Notes under the pieces: model-generated
The model's input: the letters and a program-made list of their open reading frames with translations, nothing else
What the model was told of the DNA's origin: nothing
The model's database searches: none
Shown: piece by piece, positions 35,641 through 45,887 of the stretch
Layout of the letters: every line of letters begins with the position of its first letter
Position numbering within the stretch: position 1 is the first letter of the stretch
Position numbers and translations under genes: made by a program
Assembly: GCF_937616625.2 (NCBI RefSeq)
Contig: NC_065574.1
Location: 9,612,501-9,676,500, forward strand
Reading direction: 5' to 3'
DNA length: 64,000 nt
From: Mercurialis annua
Taxonomy: Eukaryota > Streptophyta > Magnoliopsida > Malpighiales > Euphorbiaceae

Positions 35641-35985
35641 AGTTCAATTTAACAAATATATTTATGTCTTGCTTGAATTTTCAAGCATGATAAATACCAA
35701 AAATACCCGAAACTAAGCCTAAGCTGAGTCAGCATTAAGACTAATCAACTGGATTGTAAAGTCAGTTACAAATGGCGGGAAAACCCAATTTATAAAATCA
35801 ACACACAGTAGCTGTAACGGCTAAGCTGCACACTTCTTGGAGTTTGATTGACCTTCTGTTACGACACTTTTTGTTGATCTAACGGCTATCACAATTCTTG
35901 GAAATCCACCTGAGAAAAAAAAACTTCCAGATACGTGTCAGCCATCCATCATAAGATGAGAAATAATCTGACGGCTACTGGAGTT
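35641..35985. other. Intergenic region before the Agenet gene
   Basis: No coding sequence recognised; probably promoter of the gene at 36128. Confidence 0.4.
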
Positions 35986-35993
35986 TATAAATA
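35986..35993 (+). promoter_or_regulatory. TATA box of the Agenet gene
   Basis: TATAAATA 142 bases before the ATG. A second candidate, TATAATAA, is at 36043-36050. Confidence 0.5.
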
Positions 35994-36127
35994 CCGTTAC
36001 CTATTGGCTAAGTGGGTTCAAGTTCAAGATCAAGAAAAGCTTTATAATAACCGCAACAGTTTCAATCAAGAATCAAGAAAGCTTTTCAAAAACTCATTAA
36101 TTTCTTTCTTCTTTCTTTTCCGGGAAA

Positions 36128-36873
36128 ATGGATTATCTCCGTCAACTCTTTCGCGTTGATAGTATTGTTGAGATAAACATAAGAGATACACAATACTATC
36201 CAGCCAAGATTCTTCAACTAATCGGAGACGGACACACCTACAAGGTACAGTACTTGGCCTGTTTCGCCGATCAAGAACTCACAACGCCGCTCATTTCAGT
36301 GGTTCCCGTGTCGGCTATGAGGCCTCTTCCGCCGCTGTTGACTGATCGGACTTTCAAGGTGCAAGATATTGTGGATGTTATGCTCAGAGGCAATTGGATC
36401 AAAGGATGTTATATAGCAACATTAAGAGGTCCTCCTGATCAGTACGTTGTATTTGTGCCTGAGCATGGCAACATTTTCTCCTATCAGATTCGGTTTCATG
36501 GCGATTGGCTGGCCTTCCCGGTTTATGGGTTTCCAATGTACGTACTGATGATCTTGTTTCTTGGTTTTCTTAAACATTCTTGGATTCTTTTATTATTTTT
36601 CTTTAGTTGTTTCTTGGAGATTTTTCAAGAATTCGGATTTTTGGGAGTTCATTAATTGTCTAGGTTTAAAATCAGTATGGTTCTTGAATTGAATATTGTA
36701 ATTTAGTTGCTAGATTTCTTGATTGTTTGTTGTTGAACAATTTTTTCAGTAAAAACGAACATGGTAAACTACCGGGTCTGTGGGTCCTCCCGATTTCTCT
36801 AAGGCCTCCTCAACCAAATGTTCCTCAAATTGCTGCTGCTGAAGATAACCGTACGTATCGAGCAACTGGTTGA
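36128..36873 (+). CDS. Small tandem Agenet (Tudor-like) domain protein, two exons
   Basis: Exons 36128-36537 and 36750-36873 (donor GTACGT, acceptor TTTTTTCAG) give 177 residues. Two Agenet units are visible: residues about 8-70 (FRVDSIVEINIRD, YYPAKILQLIGDGHTYKVQY) and about 76-140 (FKVQDIVDVMLRGNWIKGCY). The C-terminus is Pro-rich (LPISLRPPQPNVPQ). Agenet domains belong to the Royal family, and some members read modified histone tails or act in RNA or DUF724-type complexes; the role here is unknown. Without splicing the frame runs on into a hydrophobic tail encoded by the intron, which I judge artefactual. A donor-like GTACGT at 36851 leaves open a further exon. Confidence 0.75.
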
Positions 36874-37254
36874 TTTTCTGGAGTTAATTTGATAATGACT
36901 CTGTTTAGTTCTGATTGTTCATTTGGTAGATGAAATTAGTTAATTAGATCATCTGCATGCAATTGCGTTTATGATACCTTAATGAATTGCTTATTTCAGT
37001 TTTGGCATTTATGTTCCATTTTAATGCCAAACAATAGAGTCTGTATTATTCTTTGCTCTGAGGATATTTAACTCTATTTAAATGTCAATAATTCTGCAAA
37101 TAAACAAGAAATTTTTTACCTCATTATGTTGAATCTCTTTTCATAATTTCGAATAGAAGTAGTTTCTTTGGCACAAAATATGTTATTCTCCTCAGAACTA
37201 ATCATTATAATTGATTAGGTTCATATACACTTGTGCTTGTGACTCTTTTTGGCA

Positions 37255-37304
37255 CACTACAACAGATTTTATTATTTGCGACCGAAGATTTGGTTGCTAT
37301 AGTG
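37255..37304. mobile_element. Tiny CACTA-ended remnant
   Basis: A 50-bp segment starting CACTACAACAG and ending TAGTG, with TTTGCGACCGAAGATTTGG in the middle, like collapsed ends of a CACTA (En/Spm) element. No convincing 3-bp target duplication. Confidence 0.4.
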
Positions 37305-37326
37305 TAGACATTAGCCCCTATAGAAT

Positions 37327-37465
37327 AGTGGATCAAGAAATTTGACACAGTATACAGTTAACAATGTCCAATTGTAGACAGTCCTGCAGTTGTTCAAATA
37401 GCATGAGAAATTCTTAATTTGCTGGACATGAAAGTCGAGTGTTTGAGTAATGCTTACAATAAAAT
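37327..37465 (+). promoter_or_regulatory. Upstream module shared with kinase 1
   Basis: Starts with the identical AGTGGATCAAGAAATTTGAC (37327-37346). Then come TACAGTTAAC, CTTAATTTGCTGGACATG, GAAAGTCGAGTGTTTGAGT and ATGCTTA in the same order as at 30249-30372. Confidence 0.5.
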
Positions 37466-37574
37466 ATCAAACAAAGTCCTAAGTTATAGAGCCATCAAGA
37501 CTATTTGCTATATTTGAGTTTGACTACATTCTCTCTTCACTCTTAACTTCAACTTCTTACCCTAAAATCCAGAT

Positions 37575-38450
37575 ATGAGAAGAGAGATGAACTTGGCGAC
37601 TGAACACCAACAAGATGAGGCTTATGACAACAGCGGAGCAACATGGTGGAGACGAGAATTACTCGGACAAGGAGCCTATGCCTCTGTTTACTTGGCCACA
37701 TCAAGAAATCAAATGCATCCTCTAACTATGGCCGTCAAATCTGCCCTGGTGTCCAAGTCAAGTTCGCTGCAGAGAGAAAAACAGATTTACGACAATCTTA
37801 ACGGGTCGTCTCCTTATGTCATTCAATGCTACGGTGAAGAAACTACTTCCAACAACAAAGGTGAAACTTTTTACAATCTTTTATTAGAGTATGCCTCTGG
37901 TGGAACGCTCTGTGGTCATATTGATCGATTGTACTCGTATGGCGGTAGACTGCCTGAATCAGATGTTAAAAGATTTACAAAGTGTATTCTTGAAGGTATT
38001 TATGAGATTCACAGGCATGGTTATGTGCATTGCGATTTAAAACCTCAGAATGTGCTTCTTGTTTCTACTGATGAGATTGGTGTGTTTGTGCCCAAGATTG
38101 CGGATTTCGGGTTGGCCAAGCAAGTGGGGGATCCTGATTTCATGGGTGGGACTTTAATGTATATGGCTCCTGAGACAGCCACTGATGATATTCAAGACTG
38201 TGACTGTGATATTTGGGCTCTGGGATGCATTGTTTATGAGATGCTGGCAGGGTCTCCTCTTTGGTACGGTTATGATTCGACGACTAATGAACTCAAGACA
38301 TCGATTGCATACGTATTGCCTGGATTTCCATGTGAGATATCGACAGATGCGAGAAACTTCTTGGGAAAATGTTTGGATAAGAATAAAAAATTTAGATGGA
38401 GTGCGGAGATGCTACTGAATCATGCTTTCGTTGACAGGATTCACTACTAA
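37575..38450 (+). CDS. MAPKKK-like serine/threonine protein kinase 2, intronless paralogue
   Basis: Complete 291-residue single-exon kinase, very close to the kinase at 30570 along the whole catalytic domain. Landmarks: GQGAYASV (31-38), Lys in MAVKSA (55), HCDLKPQN catalytic loop (Gln replaces the Glu of kinase 1), DFG, MAPE and DIWALGC. It lacks about 8 residues before the ATP-binding Lys and 2 later on, and it ends soon after the kinase domain (HAFVDRIHY), so the 36-residue tail of kinase 1 is missing. All catalytic residues are kept. The 5' leader aligns with kinase 1 except that about 33 bases including the TATA box are gone, so expression may differ. Confidence 0.92.
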   Translation: MRREMNLATEHQQDEAYDNSGATWWRRELLGQGAYASVYLATSRNQMHPLTMAVKSALVSKSSSLQREKQIYDNLNGSSPYVIQCYGEETTSNNKGETFYNLLLEYASGGTLCGHIDRLYSYGGRLPESDVKRFTKCILEGIYEIHRHGYVHCDLKPQNVLLVSTDEIGVFVPKIADFGLAKQVGDPDFMGGTLMYMAPETATDDIQDCDCDIWALGCIVYEMLAGSPLWYGYDSTTNELKTSIAYVLPGFPCEISTDARNFLGKCLDKNKKFRWSAEMLLNHAFVDRIHY

Positions 38451-39679
38451 CACACAAATATGTTAGACAAAGAACTGACCCTTAGAAACAATTCTTTAGT
38501 TTTCAGAAAATTGATGTAAAATTCAAATTACTTATCCTGCAATTACATATTATATTCAAATGAGAATAGTTATTATGAATTATGTGTTCTTGATTTATTT
38601 GTTCTTGTTTCTTCTTAAACGTATTTTGACAGTATGTGCATTGAAAATCTGACTGAACAGTGAAATCCTGAAACAGAAGAGAATTCATACGGTACGAACA
38701 TTTGAAATATGACTTACGCGAACGAAGATTAGTATCAGTTAAAATGGTAGGAGTAGGCATGGAGATCTGCTTTGGTATGAATACATAATTGTTTATTCTC
38801 AAGTCACAGAACATATTTTTATTTTGTTTCTGCTTTCGTTTCAAGCGCATTTTGATGTTTGTTTAGGATTTCTTATCTGCTTCTAGGCCATGAATGTAGT
38901 TTTAGAACATAGAGAACATGGCTGGCTATGAATCCTCTGTCCATAGTATTACTAATGGAGCAAAACACTCTATGGGAAGTGCATTTACAATTATTTTCTT
39001 AAGTAGTAGAGTTTCATACTAAAATCTATTTTATACCGACAAATGTTGCTCGGGGTATAAGTTTCATCTTTTTTAAACTAACTGATATTCACTCTCAAAT
39101 CTTGAGGATGTTAATAGTTCTTCCGATGTTGTCGGAATCAGGCTGTGCTCCGTCCGTGTTAGAAAGAGACACTAGCCCTCGCGGCGAAAATGATTGTTGA
39201 ATTGCAGTGCACAATTGTAAGATGCAAGTGCAATGTGTAAAGGCAGTAGAAATTTTCGGAGCTATATTTATTTTTATACACTAAATGTATTTGTATGCGA
39301 TAAGTAGAAATTGCTCAGAATTGTCAATGCCAAATTCAGGTTGGAGGATATGCATAACTGTTTGGTTCTGTAGGAAGTACAATCAGTAGGTAAAGTCATT
39401 CAATAAACTATCAATCAATCGAGAAATTCTTAGATAGACTGAGTATACCACGTCATTCGTAGATTAAGCCGTTCACAATGCAACATCTCACTAATAATAT
39501 AAAGGAATGACCAGGTCACTTGGCTCATTCCAGTCATTCCAGTCATTTCAGTGGAAGAAATCATAATCCTTCTGCAGCAAAAGTTCTTACAATTATACCA
39601 TAATATTAATTTAATCCAATATACTAATTATATTTTATTTTGAGAGAATTATCACTAAATTTATCTCGTATTTATATAA
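38451..39679. other. Intergenic region after kinase 2
   Basis: 3' untranslated region then intergenic DNA. Near 38728 the words GTATCAGTTAAAATGG again resemble the dispersed motif of this cluster. No gene recognised; minus-strand frames here have no domain. Confidence 0.45.
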
Positions 39680-40440
39680 CTAGTATTGCTCTATGTGTTT
39701 TGCACGTGACTCATAATATGACATGTCGATAATAGTATAATTTTTAATTAATTATTAAATTAATAAATAATATTAAATAATACTAGTGTATTGATAAAGT
39801 AATTGTACTTTTATAAAATATCATATTGAAGTAATAATAATAATTTATTTTATTAAATAGGTAAAATAGTAGTTTTATTGATAAAAAATTGACTTTTAAA
39901 ATACATTACTAATTTCAAAATAGATAATTATGTCTATATAAAAATAAAATCTACAATTTGTTAAGTACTTCGCACATGACTCGTAATATGGTCCGTCCAT
40001 ATTTTATTGATATTTTTTCAAATAAAAAATATCTAATAAATTTTTATTATATCGACTCACTATATAAAATTAAAATTAAAATTAAATTTTCATAATATAG
40101 ATAATTGAACTTGATATTTTTTCTGCATATGAGACATTATATGGGCTTCTTATACTGACCCGATAACTCTAAACCAACATTGTTTAATCAAAACGAACTG
40201 ACCAAACCCAGAATTTTAACCAAATTAAACCAATCGAAAGTCATAGGTTCAGTCGACTAATTTAGTCGGTCGGTATTTTTACTTTATTTTATCAAATAAT
40301 TATAATTAAAATTTACAAAATATTTTTAATTAATAATTAAATTGCCGTAAAACAAACTCCAAATAAAGAAAGAAAGATGAAGAAGTTGATATAGGCAAAC
40401 TTCCTCAGTTGTAGGAAGAAGTGACATATTTGTGTAAGTA
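39680..40440 (-). mobile_element. Helitron 3' end on the minus strand, 5' limit unknown
   Basis: At 39680-39683 CTAG is preceded by A on the plus strand (so followed by T on the minus strand), and the adjacent minus-strand sequence is ATGAGTCACGTGCAAAACAC, close to the GAGTCACGTGCGTAGCACGT hairpin of the Helitrons at 42.9 and 44.2 kb. A similar minus-strand end (ATTACGAGTCATGTGCGAAG) lies at about 39968-39990. No 5' TC end was located, so the extent is uncertain. Confidence 0.45.
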
Positions 40441-40449
40441 TTTAGTAGA

Positions 40450-40457
40450 TATAAAAG
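40450..40457 (+). promoter_or_regulatory. TATA box of the first RING-H2 gene
   Basis: TATAAAAG 189 bases before the ATG. Confidence 0.5.
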
Positions 40458-40638
40458 CCTCGTCATCATCTCACTTTCAAACTTTATCAATATTCCACTT
40501 ACATTAGGAAGTCCAAAACCTGTTAGGAATCCATTATTTTTATTACCCTTGCCCTATTTCACAACCAAAATTCTGATACCTTCATCACTTGCTGCACTGA
40601 TTTACTTGTTTTCTTCTTTTTCCATTTGATCCATCACC

Positions 40639-41403
40639 ATGCCTACACACTATATTGTTGATCTTACCGTCGACCCTCTTCCATCCGACACGCAATTTGA
40701 TGATTATTCATGTTTTAACATGGAAACACCACAAATATACTTCACCCTATCGTACCAACTCTGCCATGAGACCACCCTCCACGCTACAGATATCATTCTT
40801 GATTCCTCTACTTGCGAGCCAACTTTTGCCGATCCTTTTTTCTTGGATATTGATTTGTCCATGAATCACCAGGCTATGTACAGCTTTCTTTCTCCCAGGT
40901 TTGCTCGTTTAGGAATATGTCCCCCGGATTCACCATACTGTAAGTATTTTGTTCTAGGGGTTATACACGAAGTTGATACCATGATTCCAAGGAAATTCAA
41001 GAACCGCAATGCCGTCTTTGCCTTCAACATCAACATACTGACTCGTTGCGTTCGTAGTTATGGTGAAGAAGAAGCGATGGATTTGGTTATGAGGCAGTCG
41101 CGTTTGGAATATGAATCAAGAGATTGCGGAATGGTGCCTACTGCTCCCAAGTCTAGGAGATTGAAGTGTGTCAAACTTGGGGGTCATGATGATCCTCCTG
41201 ATGCTGATGCAGGAGATGGTAGACAACGAAAGAGAAGACGCGTCGGAAAAAAGGAAATATGCACGGTCTGCTTGGAGGAACTAGAGGATTTCGCTGCGGG
41301 AATGCCTTGTGGTCACCTCTTCCATGGGATTTGCATCAACAAGTGGTTGGAGAATAGCCACTACTGTCCAGTCTGCCGCTATGAGATGCCTACTGATCAT
41401 TAG
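40639..41403 (+). CDS. RING-H2 finger E3 ubiquitin ligase-like protein 1, intronless
   Basis: Complete 254-residue protein with a C-terminal RING-H2 zinc finger, the module that recruits E2 enzymes for ubiquitin transfer. Metal ligands are C208, C211, C224, H226, H229, C232, C243 and C246 (C3H2C3), ending with PVCRYEMP. A basic stretch (RQRKRRRVGKK, about 194-205) just before the RING may be a nuclear signal. The N-terminal 190 residues contain no recognised domain or membrane segment, so it is a soluble single-RING type; the substrate is unknown. The paralogue at 45888 shares the RING and the last CRYEMP but has a very different N-terminus. The 3' flank resembles that of kinase 1. Confidence 0.9.
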   Translation: MPTHYIVDLTVDPLPSDTQFDDYSCFNMETPQIYFTLSYQLCHETTLHATDIILDSSTCEPTFADPFFLDIDLSMNHQAMYSFLSPRFARLGICPPDSPYCKYFVLGVIHEVDTMIPRKFKNRNAVFAFNINILTRCVRSYGEEEAMDLVMRQSRLEYESRDCGMVPTAPKSRRLKCVKLGGHDDPPDADAGDGRQRKRRRVGKKEICTVCLEELEDFAAGMPCGHLFHGICINKWLENSHYCPVCRYEMPTDH

Positions 41404-42076
41404 TACTGATTTGTTGTTCTTAATTGTTAGGCCCAGAAATTAATTAATTGTATAGGAATTTATTAGACCTGCACAATGTTCTTTGATCCTTACTGTTGTA
41501 TTATTCATGATTCAGAATTATTGTTTTTGAATTTGCAAAAAGGAATATTGATTGAATGTTTTCAGTTGCATGTTAAAATGGCATGAGAACATAGAATGAA
41601 TAGAATCCAAACATATGAATCCAGAAAATGACACAACAGCAAGATTCCTTTGAACCTGTATTTCAGAAAATTCGGTTTGGTTTTACCGAAATATGAATTT
41701 AATTAGACCTAATATATATCTATCTATAACTATTCTATAAGTGTGAGGGGGGGACAGGCAAAATTACAATGTTAGCCTTCAATAATTAAAAATATTACGA
41801 AGTTAAATACAAATTTAATTCTAATAAAAAAATTAATTATTTATAATTATAAATCTAATCCTATTAGTAAAGTTGTCTTAGTTAAATAGAAATCTAATTT
41901 TTGTACTTAGGTAAGACAAAAATAAAATCAAAATTCGCAGCAAGTCCATTTTAATAAGAATTATTGAGCTAATATGACTCTTTTCATAAAAGAAAATAAA
42001 TTATAGGACTTTAATTTTTTTTATATATTATATAGTTGTGATACAGTATTCATGCATTTTGAATTATGCTATCTTA
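41404..42076. other. 3' flank of the first RING gene
   Basis: 3' untranslated region, then 41570-41650 with the dispersed motif GTTAAAATGGCATGAGAACA. At 41741-41760 there is a damaged Helitron-like start (TATAAGTGTGAGGGGGGGAC), parallel to the starts at 42077 and 42945. Confidence 0.45.
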
Positions 42077-42944
42077 TCTATACTATATATAAAAGCACGG
42101 ATGGGGGGGACAAGCACTTTTACTAAAACACCCTTTAAAATCTATTACTAATTGATGCTAAATTAAAGGTTATAAGGTCATTTACTATTTGATTCTAAAA
42201 TTATAATATTTATTTGAAAATACAATTGGAAATTTAATTAAAGTAAACGACTACTCCTAAAATAAAGTAACTATTGTTTATGTAATTAAGGTAACTGTTA
42301 CTATGCCTACTTCGCATACAAATACAATTCATGTGGATTGTTTACTTCTAAAAAGAGGTTTAAAAGAGTGGTTTGAGAAATTAAACTCCGTGAACAAATT
42401 TCCGTGACCAAAAATCTCAATAATTATTGTAATTTTTTCTTTACTTCTAAAACACCATGGTTCTTCCTTTTTAAACTAAAAACACATCAATGTGAAACAA
42501 TTTGATAATTGAATATTTATCTCATTATTAAAATTAAAATATAGTTAGATTACCAAAATACATTAATCACCACTGCCACTTACATAATAATTTACTAAAC
42601 ACAATTAATTTTTTTAATAATTGATATATTAAGTTAAAGTTTTATGACAATTTACAAATTAACCATAAATTAAATTATTTATTAACTATTAAATATACGA
42701 TACTATTGAGATAAGGAAGTTGTGAATTAATTTGATCTACATACGTAACTCATAAATTTCACATAATAATCAAATTAAGAATTAATTTAAATATGTTTAA
42801 GTTTATTAATTAATTCTAAAATTAAAACATATATTATAGTCACTTATAATTATACTATTGAGATGAGAAAGTAGTGAATTTTAATCTAAATTAGTTGACG
42901 AGTCACGTTACGAGCCACGTGCGTAGCACGTAAAATAATACTAG
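42077..42944 (+). mobile_element. Non-autonomous Helitron, 868 bp
   Basis: Starts TCTATACTATATATAAAAGC after an A, ends CTAG (42941-42944) before a T, and carries the hairpin ACGTGC-GTA-GCACGT at about 42917-42931, eleven bases before the end. These are the complete structural marks of a Helitron. No coding capacity. Confidence 0.8.
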
Positions 42945-44240
42945 TACTATATATAAAAGCACGGATGGGGGGACATGCACTTTTACGGTAATACCCTTAA
43001 TAATAATTAAGATATTTTTTAATAATCTAATCCAACTAAAATTCTAATTTCCCTATATTGTAGATTTCCTTAATAATAATTAACATACTATTAAAAACGT
43101 TGGTAATTTGAAAATAACCAAAACTCTATAATGTAGGATGTGATATGACAATTTAAATAACACACCTAAATTAAACATTGATAATTCGGAATTAGGAGTC
43201 CTAAAATACCAACATTAGTGGACTTAAATTAGACTCTTAATTTCTCTCAAAAAATAGACTCCTAATGTAATTAGATATACTCCAAAATAATATTACAAAT
43301 AGACTACTTTAAAAATAGTTATCAATCTTATTTAATTTTTATTTTTTAACGTGACAATTGTATTTTATTTACCCCATGAAATAATATAAATAGTTAAATA
43401 GTTGTACTTATATAGTCATGGTCTTCATGATCAATCATATGGATGAGATAAGTAAATTTCTTAGCTTTACGAGATATTTTTTTTATGTTTATATAATTTG
43501 TTAATTTGGTCAAACCGTTTTGAATTTCACGTCATAATTTTTTAATAATTGAAAAAAAAGAGCGCTTGTGAAATTTACTTATCTCATCAATTAATTTACA
43601 TTATTTCTACTTAACGTGACAATTGTTTTTTATTTACCCCATGAAATAATATAAATATTTAAACAGTTGTATTTAATATAGTCATGGTCTTCATGATCAA
43701 TCATATGGATGAGATAAGTAAATTTCTTAGCTTTACGGGACAGTTTTTTTTATGTTTATATAATTTGTTAATTTCGTCAAACCCTTTTGAATTTTACGTC
43801 ATAATTTTTTAATAATTGAAAAAAGAGAGCGCTTGTGAAATTTACTTATCTCATCAATTAATTTATATTATTTTTACTTTTTATGAAATTTAAATATTTT
43901 AATCTAAATGTATGATTTATGATTTCCTTATTCTAATAGAATTCTATTTTTGAAATATTAATTATAATTAAAATATAACTTAATTTTAATTATTAGATAA
44001 AATACATGGATGTAATTATAATAAATTTACTTAATATAAAAACAATTGAATATAAATATTATTGAAGTCAATTGATTTTTAAAAATAATAATTTGAAGTA
44101 TTATATTATTTCTTACAAAATTCTAACTAATTTAAAATTGATTTTAAAATAAAATAAATTGATAAATTATAATAAATTTAATTAAATATAAATTTAAGAG
44201 TTACATTACGAGTCACGTGCGTAGCACGTAATGTGAAACT
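42945..44240 (+). mobile_element. Second Helitron of the same family, directly abutting
   Basis: Immediately after the CTAG of the preceding element the sequence reads TACTATATATAAAAGCACGG, the same 5' end lacking its first bases, and it finishes with the same hairpin ACGTGCGTAGCACGT at 44215-44229. The final CTAG is damaged (CTATAG), probably by the MITE that follows. The two elements form a head-to-tail array. Confidence 0.65.
43348..43877 (+). repeat. 265-bp tandem duplication inside the Helitron
   Basis: Bases 43348-43612 and 43613-43877 are direct copies with small differences (shared landmarks AACGTGACAATTG, CATGGTCTTCATGATCAATC, GAGCGCTTGTGAAATTTAC). Each unit also has a hairpin-forming pair GATGAGATAAGTAAATTT / AAATTTACTTATCTCATC. 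Confidence 0.85.
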
Positions 44241-44244
44241 ATAG

Positions 44245-45187
44245 TTACTTAAAAACCACTCACCTTGTAATTTGTTTTCATTTATACCATGACCTAGGAA
44301 AATTTTCAATTGTACCCTATTTTCGATTTTTATGTTTCGTTTGTACCCTAAGAGTAAATTTTTTGATTATTTAATTAATTTAAAAATGAAAATATTAAAA
44401 ACAAGATACATAAATGATTAACATTAATGTTTTATTAGAATATAGGTTAAAAATGAAGGACTAATTTAAACTCTTTTTCAAAAGAAAATAGATCAATTCA
44501 ACTCGGCTAATAATCACCCATGGCACCTCAACTTTAGGGGTACAGGCGCTAAACCCCCTGATGTTTAAGAACGGGCGCTAAACCCCCTGATCTTTGTGGC
44601 GGCGCTCACTAAACCCCTTTTGGACGAAATATGACCAAAATACCCCTGGCGCCGTTTTTCCTGGTCAACTGACTTTTTTTCAAAAAAAAAAATAAATAAA
44701 TAGTGGTGCCACGTCAGCTGCCACGTCACCAAACTACCCTAAAAAATTAAAACACCTAAAATACCCCTAAAACACCCAACCCAATCAAATCAACCCAATG
44801 ACATTCAACCAAACCACTTTCACCCGAACCGCCACCACAGCCACCACCACCGCCGCCGCCGGAAAATTTTCCGGTCATCTTCTCCGATTCGAAGATGACC
44901 GGAAAATTTCCGGTCATCACCACCAGATCTGTTCCTCAGTGAGAAACAGATCGGAATCAAAAATAGAGTATAATTGAAACATAAAAATCAAAAATAGGGT
45001 AGAGATGAAACATAAAATTTCAAAGATAAACTCATTTTTTAAGTTGAGGTGCCATGGGTGATTATTAGCCATTCAACTCATTAGGGTAGAGATGAAACAT
45101 AAAAATCAAAAATAGGGTACAATTGAAAATTTTCCTAGATCATGATATAAATGAAAAAAAGTTATAAGGTGAGTGGTTTTTAAGTAA
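44245..45187. mobile_element. Outer MITE with long inverted arms, family 6
   Basis: Left TTACTTAAAAACCACTCACC and right GGTGAGTGGTTTTTAAGTAA are perfect inverted copies. Further in, GAAAATTTTCAATTGTACCC matches GGGTACAATTGAAAATTTTC. It sits at the damaged 3' end of the Helitron. Target duplication is not clear. It is split by the MITE at 44505. Confidence 0.75.
44505..45070. mobile_element. Inner Mutator-type MITE, 566 bp, with a 9-bp target duplication
   Basis: Ends GGCTAATAATCACCCATGGC and GCCATGGGTGATTATTAGCC are perfect inverted repeats. An exact 9-bp duplication ATTCAACTC flanks it (44496-44504 and 45071-45079), proving insertion into the outer MITE. The centre (44800-44960) is GC-rich, with CCGCCACCACAGCC-type sequence and an opposed pair around TTTTCCGGTCATCTTC / GAAGATGACCGGAAAA. 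Confidence 0.92.
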
Positions 45188-45820
45188 TTAAGCTAGTTAA
45201 TTAATACTTTTAAAATTTCAAAGATAAAAAATAAAAAATAAATATAAAAAGATAAAAGATATTTAATTTTAATATCAAATCTAAGAAAATAATGTTTTAT
45301 GCAATTTAGCTTTTAAATACGTAAGAAAATAAAAAAAAATCTATGAAAAATAATGGTATTTTCTTGAAAAATATGATATATTTACATGGTTTCGTTTTTT
45401 TGTTTTTCAGTTTTATAAATCCGAACCAAATTATAATTTATAAACTGAACAACTATTGTTGCACACCCAAGTTACAGAGGGAAACAACTAATTAGAAGTG
45501 GATGAAGAAATTTGACCGAGTGAAATATACTACAATTTTTTCATAACCGAACCGAAACCAATTTAAATCGAACCAAAACAGAACCGAAACAAAAGCTGAA
45601 GCGAAATAATATTTTTGTTCAGTCGGTTCATAAATTTATATTGAAAACCGAACCAAATTAGCCAAACATTTTTTAAAAAAACTTGGTTGGCAAGTCTTTG
45701 ATTTTGAGCAAACTAGGATCTAACTGTGATCTACCAGCTGTAGTTTTCTACTCATAGGATTAGAAATAAATCCTTTTCCTTGTAGGACTGGGACAAGTAA
45801 GAACACCGCCCACCAAAACA
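45188..45820. other. Upstream region of the second RING gene
   Basis: AT-rich DNA with an AACCGAACCAAA-type repeat (45540-45670). At 45497-45516 the motif AGTGGATGAAGAAATTTGAC matches the kinase upstream modules at 19 of 20 bases. Confidence 0.5.
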
Positions 45821-45828
45821 TATAAATA
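45821..45828 (+). promoter_or_regulatory. TATA box of the second RING-H2 gene
   Basis: TATAAATA 67 bases before the ATG. Confidence 0.6.
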
Positions 45829-45887
45829 CCCAAACAAAAACCCTTGTCATAACTATAAACCCTATTCGATTCTTTGCTTCTATAAGC

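Noticed and set aside
38503..38850. 115-codon minus-strand frame after kinase 2
   Set aside because: Composition is that of AT-rich random sequence, no domain, and it overlaps the kinase 3' untranslated region.
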